From Scytalidium lignicola (lineage: Eukaryota; Ascomycota; Leotiomycetes), in the NCBI GenBank assembly GCA_002812745.2, contig NCSJ02000013.1, positions 186,001 through 250,000 on the forward strand: a stretch of 64,000 nt of DNA, written 5' to 3'. Within the stretch, counting starts at the first letter, position 1. Every line of letters starts with the position of its first letter. The notes below the pieces were generated by a model that was not told the origin of the DNA, did no database searches, and saw only the letters and a list, made by a program, of their open reading frames with translations. This document shows, piece by piece, positions 58,170 through 64,000 of this stretch. The position numbers and the translations under genes are program-made.

Positions 58170-59397
58170 GTGGGGAGAGGAGAGAGGTGGAGAGAGTGTG
58201 AGAATAAGGTGGATGTTTTTTTCCCTCTCAGGCGAAGCAAGCAGAAAGGCATGAATTTATTAATTAGGGAAAAGGACATATGATCGATCCACGGCCACAG
58301 GAGGGGTTAATAACAGGGAAGACTTCAAACGGGAGATGTGCGCATGTGAGCGGTGGTTGGGTTGTTTTTCAATTGAAGCATACGATGCATCAAGTCATAG
58401 CCACGTCTTAAGAGTCAATGTTTGTTGTACAGTACAGTACATTGCATTTGCATCCCAGGTTCAAGCACAGCCTCATAGTAATCATATGTACTCGGTACCC
58501 CCGTAGTCGATGTACACAGTAACTTAGAATTCACCGCTGACTTGAACTGACTAAGCCGACGAGGCTGAAGCATCCCCCGCCAAAACTCTCTCTTTTCCCC
58601 TGGCCGGGCGCAGATCCGCGGAACCTTTTTTTTTTCTCTTTTTTTTGGCGTCCATAGGGCAGCAGTTGGCAGTTGGCAGCTGGCAGCTGGAAACTATAAT
58701 TAAGTGCTGACTTCGTTAATTCTTTCAATTCCTTGGCTGCGCACGTCAGTCCGTCAGACTTCATCATCGCCGAGGGGTTGGTTGGAAAGAAGCTTCCTTC
58801 TCGACATTCATTCATTGATCTCACCGTCACCCAATTGACTCGATCTCTTCTCTCTCCCGATCATGTCCCTTGTCAATGTCAGAAAACGGCAACTGGTCGT
58901 GCTAATTCCCAGCGAAAAAGAGAGAGAAAGAAAGAACAAGAGACCTGTCGGACAGGAACGAGATGGATTGCGTCTCCTCCCAGCTCTGGCGGCTGCGTCT
59001 CTGGGGGTTGCAAAACGTTTGGGGCGGCTGCGGCAGGGGGTGCGGCGATGCGCTGGACGCCCGCTGCAAGCCCTCTTCTTCTCCCCGCCCATACGAAACC
59101 CTTCAACATGACCAGCCCCCTCTNCTCGACTCTCTCTCTCTCTCTTGACCTTGACCTTTCTACTTCTAGACAGGAGAAAGCTTTCTCTCAGCCGCAGAAA
59201 CCGTTGCAAAACTCCTTGTTGATTTAGCTCTTTCTATCTCTCTCTCTTCCTCTTTGATTCTTTTTCTTTTTCTTCTGCTTCTCCTCTTTCTCTCGCTATA
59301 CACACACACATACAAATATACACAGCACATATACTTGCAGCTGCACCACTCCAATTAAGTCAAGTCAGCTAGTAACTCACCATCCCATTTCCACACC
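58170..59397. other. Intergenic region and pyrimidine-rich leader of the annexin gene
   Basis: The first part is the 3' flank of the oxidase gene; two overlapping GTACAGTAC nonamers lie at 58427-58440. From about 59120 to 59290 the plus strand is strongly CT-rich (CTCTCTCT, TCTTTTTCTTTT runs), a common feature of fungal promoters and leaders. Upstream ATGs (for example 58863 and 59108) open frames of up to 82 codons with no domain and may act as uORFs. An N is at 59124. Confidence 0.5.
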
Positions 59398-61997
59398 ATG
59401 TCCCTTGATCCCCGCGATTCACGTGTCCGGGGCCGCTCCAAGTCGCCCGGCCGTCGCGACGAACGCGATCGCTCCCGTTCGCGAGTCGACGAACATATCG
59501 AGGAACGCCGCACCGTACAAGCTCCACCACCTGCGCGTCCTCGCTACGATGACTACGACGATGATGACTCCACTTCTTCCGACTCGGACGACTCGCGCAA
59601 TCGTCGTCCGCGAGGATATCAGTATGAAGAAGACAGAAAGACCACCAAGGTCGTGACCGCCGATCCTCGAGATTGGGACAGATATCGGGACAAAGATCGC
59701 GATCCACGATACGGGCTGAGCTCCAAGTACAGTCCTGACTCACCGCAAAAGGGCCATATCCCGGGCGCATTTGACGAGGAGGACGAGGAAGACGTGAAAA
59801 TCAAGTACTCAAGTCAGAAGGTCGAAAATGACGCGAAGGGTCGATACTATGATCGGAAAGAGGAGGATATAAAGCTTCGGTATTCGGACAAGAGTGGTAA
59901 GGACTATCATGCTGAAGCAGGGTACATCAAGAATGGCGCACACAGCCCGCCTAAGCGTGGCGCGAGGTATTCTCAGACGGACGTGTACAAGTATGCGGAA
60001 CGGACCGACCCTAGAGACCATGACAGGGATTGGGACGAGAAGGAAAGAGAGCGAGAAAGAAAGGGAGAAGAGTATGATAAGGAACTTGATAGGCAATTGG
60101 AGAAAGAAAGAAAGGAGAAGGAAGAGAGAGACAAGAGAGAGAAAGAGGCTCGACGACACGAGAAGGAGAACCATGGAAGGAAACGCGGCGCCTCCTTCAA
60201 CATGACAGCTGGCCATACCAGCATTGCGGCTGGAATTAACATCTCCCATGATCAGAAGTCGCAGTACGCCCGACCTCCACCTTCGGGGCCAGAGTATCCC
60301 CAGGGATCATCGTATGCCGAGGTCAAGCAATGGGAGTACGCACAAACAGATGAGAAGATCAAATATAACACGCGCCCGGAGATATCAGGGTACCCTCCGC
60401 ATTCTGCAGGACCCTATCCGTACCCCACAGGTCATGGTCGTGACGATTCCCGTCACAGCGGTGGGTCGCCATACGATTCACCACGGACATCGAAATCCCA
60501 GATTGTCACCGTTGCACCTGGCTCCCGCCGCCGGGAATCTCCCCCAAATGCTGGTGGAGGTGGCCTCTCACTGAGACCGCATTCTCTTTCTGTATCAACA
60601 GGTCATCACGGCGGCGCCCAGCTAAGTCTCGCCAGTGCTCCCGGTTCGCCCCTGCTGGAAGCCTACCACGGAACATACCAGTCCATCTCCCCGATGCCCT
60701 CACCCCTCCTAATCGCCAACTCGTCCCACTCAGACCTCAACATTGTCGAAACGATTCCACCTCTTGATGAAGATGACATTCGTGCAGACCGTAAAGCACG
60801 GCGCACGGCACGGTTCCACGATCCAACTGAAGAAGCCGCCATCTTAGCTAAGGCCCTCAGAGGCGAGAGGCATGCACCAGACACACAACCACTCATAGAA
60901 ATCCTACCAGGCCTAACTCACGAACAAGTCATGGATCTACGCGTAGAGTATAAGAAGATTGTCAAGACGGGTAGCGAAAAGAAGGGAGTGAACATTGCAA
61001 AACACATCAAGATGCGATTGAAGGAGGAAGATCCGAATCTCATGAAGGCCTGCTATGCATGTGCTTTAGGGCGATGGGAAAGCGAGGCTTATTGGGCGAA
61101 TTTCTGGTACCAGGGCGAGAAATCGCGTCGTGAGCTCCTTATCGAATCTCTCATGGGTCGCTCGAACCGGGAAATCCGAGAGATTAAAGACGGCTTCAGC
61201 GACAAGAAGTACAGCGACAGTCTGACGAAGTGTATGAAGACCGAGCTCAAGGAAGATAAGTTCAAAAAGGCTGTGTTACTAGTCCTGGAGGAGAGAAGGA
61301 TGGAGGAGCCGAGACCTGGACATGGGTTGGATAGGGACCTCATTGAAGATGATATTAGGGATTTGCATAAGGCTGTTAGGAGTGAGAAGGGTGGCGAGAC
61401 AGCGATGATTAATATCATTGTGGTTAGGAGCGACTCTCATTTGAAAGAGGTCTTGAGACTGTATGACAGTACATACAAGACGAATTTCGCGCGGGAGATG
61501 CTAAAGAAGAGTGGAAACCTGGTGGTAAGTTCTCACTTTTTCCCTCTTCTTCCTACAAACGCTTCCAATTGATCCCATAAAATTTTCCCTTTTTTCTTCC
61601 TTTATTATTTTCATAAATAAAACATGCTAACACTTTTATCTACTCTCAGGGCGAACTCCTAGCACACATCCTAAACGGTGTAATCAACAAACCCGTTCGC
61701 GACGCCCTCCTCATTCACCACGCCCTCTCCCTCTCCAAATCAGACTCCCTCCGTACCGAGCTCCTCATCTCGCGTCTCGTCCGCTACCACTGGGACCGCC
61801 CACACATGGAGGCCGTAAAGCGTGAGTACCGCAACCGATACGGCATCGAGATGCAGCAGGCCGTTGCGGAAGGTACGCGGGGTGATTGGGGCCACTTCTG
61901 CGAGATGTTGTGCGTTCGACGGATGAGTGATGAGGTGCGAAGAGTGGAGAGGATTGAAAGGGTTGAGGAGTATAGGGTTTCGTCGTCACGGCATTGA
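59398..61997 (+). CDS. Fungal annexin with long charged N-terminal extension
   Basis: Calcium-dependent phospholipid-binding protein of the fungal ANXC type. Exons 59398-61524 and 61650-61997 (intron 125 nt), 824 aa. Residues 1-440 are disordered: an RS-rich start (RGRSKSPGRRDERDRSRSR), then Lys/Glu-rich coiled-coil-like runs near 210-260 and a Pro/Ser/Tyr-rich segment. The annexin core (about 455-815) starts with DIRADRKARRTARFHDPTEEAAILAKALRG; further repeats are recognisable at LIESLMGRSNREIREIKDGF, AVLLVLEE and LLISRLVRYHWDRPHMEAVKREY. The strict type-II calcium loop G-x-G-T is replaced (for example MGRSNREI), as in other divergent filamentous-fungal annexins, so calcium dependence is uncertain. 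Confidence 0.92.
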
Positions 61998-62591
61998 TTG
62001 GTTTATTGATGACAGTTTAAACTTTGTTTTGAAGATTAAAATCGGCATTTTTTTTTCATTCCGATTATTTGGTTTTGATGACACATTGACAATTGGCATG
62101 ATATGAGATGAGATGAGATGAGAACTGTACCCAGAATGTTTACAAGGCGTGATGCATATCTTGCTTTTTATGTTTGGGTTTATATTTTGTGAACNTTTTT
62201 ATGGTATGGTAGTGATATCATGGGGGGGGGATATTGTATAGTTTGTTGGATAAGGATAATTGGGGCTCTTACTCAATATATCATCGATGTTTGAATGATT
62301 TCCGTGGTTAAAGTGTCTCTTGCATCTGTATTTTTGTGAGTCTAGATGGATAAACTTGGGGATTGGTTAGGATGTTGAATCTGTAGGATGGAGAAATGAA
62401 ATTTATATTTGTCTACTATGCATACACGCACACTCATATATGTATACAACTCATAGAGACAAGACGCAAGGAATAAAGTGATATAATTAATCCCTCTTTT
62501 AAATACCATAACCCCCCCAAACCAAACCCAAAAAACAAACCCCCTCTTAACTACATAATATAATATATATCAAAGCCAAAAAAACCCCTCT
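61998..62591. other. Intergenic spacer between converging annexin and GPI2 genes
   Basis: About 600 bp of 3' flanks. It has a GAGAT pentamer repeat at about 62105-62121, a G-run near 62221-62230 and an N at 62195. No coding signal. Confidence 0.45.
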
Positions 62592-63012
62592 CTAATAATC
62601 ATCCCACTGCCTCCTAATAATCGGCCGCGCCGGATCCCACGGCCCATGAATCTCATTCTTATACTTCTGCAACCCAATCAACCACCAACTACACCCGCCC
62701 ATCGCCAACGCAGCCACCAACGCTCCCAGCAACGCTCCCAACAACCCGCTCTTCCAAGGCCAACTACACACCGCCCCTTCACCAGTCCCGTCGCTAATAC
62801 TACTACCACCACTACTACTACCATTATTACAATGACTAAGCGCTAACCCTACTCCCCCCCCNGGCGCCGAGGACGAGGATTCCAGTGAGGATGACATGTC
62901 CGCGCCAACTCCGCTGTCGCGCGTATTTCCTGAACACAGGAAACAGGCCGAAGACCTCGATGCTGAAGAGCATGAGGCTGAAGACCTGGCCGGTGCNGGG
63001 GAGGCGGCTTAG
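62592..63012 (-). CDS. GPI2: GPI-anchor GlcNAc-transferase subunit Gpi2/PIG-C, C-terminal exon only
   Basis: ER membrane subunit of the complex that adds GlcNAc to phosphatidylinositol, the first step of GPI-anchor synthesis. The exon begins after an acceptor ccccccag at 63013-63020 with L-S-R-L-P, then QVFSLMLFSIEVFGLFPVFRKY, SWRGHVILTG, a Gly/Ser-rich loop, a hydrophobic helix, and the family hallmark LQKYKNEIHGPWDPA near the end; 139 aa in total. The frame closes only if the N at 62862, beside a G-run, is treated as superfluous; the N at 62997 occupies a real base. Earlier exons, which should carry a Y-P-D-N-Y-V-D motif, are not found in the remaining 1 kb and may lie beyond the edge. Confidence 0.85.
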
Positions 63013-64000
63013 CTGGGGGGCGGATGTGTTGAATTGTGTGGATGCCAGCAGCCCAGTGTAGCCTAAGGAGTCCAGTAGCCAAGTACCTGGCCAAGTAGCT
63101 CAGCACAGGGACAGAACAGGACGGACAGACAGACAGACTGGCAGGCGGCCGGCAGGGAAGGGCGCTGCAGTGCAGGTGCAGGTGCAGGCGCAGTGAGCAG
63201 AGTCCTGTAACAGCGAACAAGGCACCCAGCAGCAGAACACACACAAATTGACTGGTTACTGTACACTGTATCACCACCCTCATCACCACGACCACCCACC
63301 ATGACCACCACAAAACTACCAACTACCACCTCCTCGCGTGCCGGAAGCAGCACCAAAGCACCAGCGCCCAGGGCCTGGAATGCTGCAGCCGCCCACAAAG
63401 CGAATAGCTTGAATGCGTTCTGGTCTTGGGAAAGGGCTCCGCAAATCCAACAATCCATACGCCCTCTCTCTCACACTCACACACACACTCACACACACAC
63501 AGCCAAGTAAGTAACACATTTCACCCAACTAACTGGCCTTGTCCAGTGTACCGCACCGTACCGTCCGTCGCTGCACAGGACAAACCACCACGCTGAGAAA
63601 TTAAACCCGGGCTATCCACGGCTGGCATGCACGCACACCACCCCGGACCCCTTCTAGTTTGCCTGCCACGCTGCCGGCGGACCAATAATGCTGACCGCCA
63701 GGGATGCGTCCAAGGAAGTATCCGCTGCGACACGAACAGCGCGGCCCTAGCCTCCCTCCTCGTCCTTCCCCGTCCTTCCTCGTGCACCCTCGGTGGCAAG
63801 CCATCCTGGCCTCGCGACTCGACGACGACCAGCAGCTAGCAAGTTTTGATGACGGTGTGTGTGCTCACATTGTTTTAGCAGAGAGTGAGAGAGAAAAAGA
63901 CAAGACATACACGGCCTCTCCGGAGGAGTACATTGCGTCGGGAAAACTGTGGATGTGTGCATGTAGATTAGGGGATAGAGGGTGTCTCTATCGAAGAATG
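63013..64000. other. Right edge, unresolved upstream part of the GPI2 locus
   Basis: Stop-rich on the minus strand in the frame leading into the GPI2 exon (a TGA lies near 63082-63084). The minus-strand frame 63063-63458 starts with MDCWICGALSQDQ and has hydrophobic stretches but does not match Gpi2. A CA/CT-rich simple repeat lies at 63465-63501 and a GCAGGT repeat near 63170-63190. I cannot assign a gene. Confidence 0.4.
63465..63501. repeat. CT/CA-rich microsatellite
   Basis: A CTCTCTCT run passing into CACACTCACACACACACTCACACACACACA-type units. It accounts for the Val/Cys-rich minus-strand frames overlapping it. Confidence 0.8.

Noticed and set aside
59809..60249. Hydrophobic Leu/Ser-rich minus-strand frames opposite the annexin gene
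   Set aside because: They are produced by reading the Lys/Glu/Arg-rich annexin segment backwards; no start context or family match.
62849..63322. Minus-strand frame giving HTIQHIRPPAKPPP around the GPI2 exon
   Set aside because: A different frame gives clear Gpi2 similarity over the same bases; this one has only Pro/His-rich sequence.

Overview
The window looks like ordinary chromosomal DNA from a filamentous ascomycete (Pezizomycotina). Genes sit on both strands and most are split by 46-145 nt GT-AG introns with gtaagt/gtatgt donors. Intergenic spacers are long and AT-rich. The gene set includes a WSC stress sensor, a cAMP-receptor-like GPCR, a chitin-binding glyoxal oxidase, a fungal annexin, a Dal5-type MFS carrier and an OPT transporter. 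The character of the proteins suggests a Leotiomycete (Helotiales), but that placement is from memory of the families and is inference. About twenty isolated N characters, nearly all beside homopolymers, point to a draft assembly with homopolymer uncertainty; several fall in coding exons and distort the reading frame.

Layout. 1.6-15.9 kb is gene-dense: VIP1 inositol pyrophosphate kinase/phosphatase (-) divergent from the rRNA-processing factor UTP21 (+), a GT31-like glycosyltransferase (+), a GNAT acetyltransferase (+), an inositol monophosphatase (-) and a small single-pass membrane protein (-). 16.7-28.1 kb holds transport and sensing genes: an OPT-family transporter (+), a Dicty_CAR-type GPCR (-) and a Dal5-like MFS permease (-), separated by 1.6-2.9 kb spacers. 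30.8-46.9 kb is gene-poor: an F-box/2EXR-like protein (+), a WSC-domain cell-wall sensor (-) with 6.2 kb of apparently empty upstream DNA, a gamma-glutamylcyclotransferase-like protein (-) and a large Kelch/beta-propeller membrane protein (-). 47.9-63 kb is denser: a conserved EthD-like protein (+), ribosomal protein uS10/RPS20 (+, five exons), a ketopantoate reductase (-), two tRNA-like genes (-), a Yae1-family protein (+), a glyoxal oxidase with two CBM18 domains (+), an annexin (+) and, at the right edge, the 3' exon of the GPI-anchor gene GPI2/PIG-C (-).

The genes do not form a dedicated cluster. Recurring themes are inositol phosphate metabolism (VIP1, inositol monophosphatase), cell-surface sensing (GPCR, WSC, Kelch protein) and surface or nutrient transport. 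No CRISPR array, recognisable transposon or secondary-metabolite cluster is visible.

Most noteworthy: (1) the GPCR model only reads through if two tiny exons of 13 nt and 7 nt are included; (2) the N characters are mostly superfluous symbols that break frames, and in the OPT gene one marks a missing base; (3) the nonamer GTACTGTAC/GTACAGTAC recurs in intergenic DNA; (4) two neighbouring tRNA-like genes have anticodon arms that do not fit the canonical intron position; (5) GPI2 is present only as its C-terminal part.
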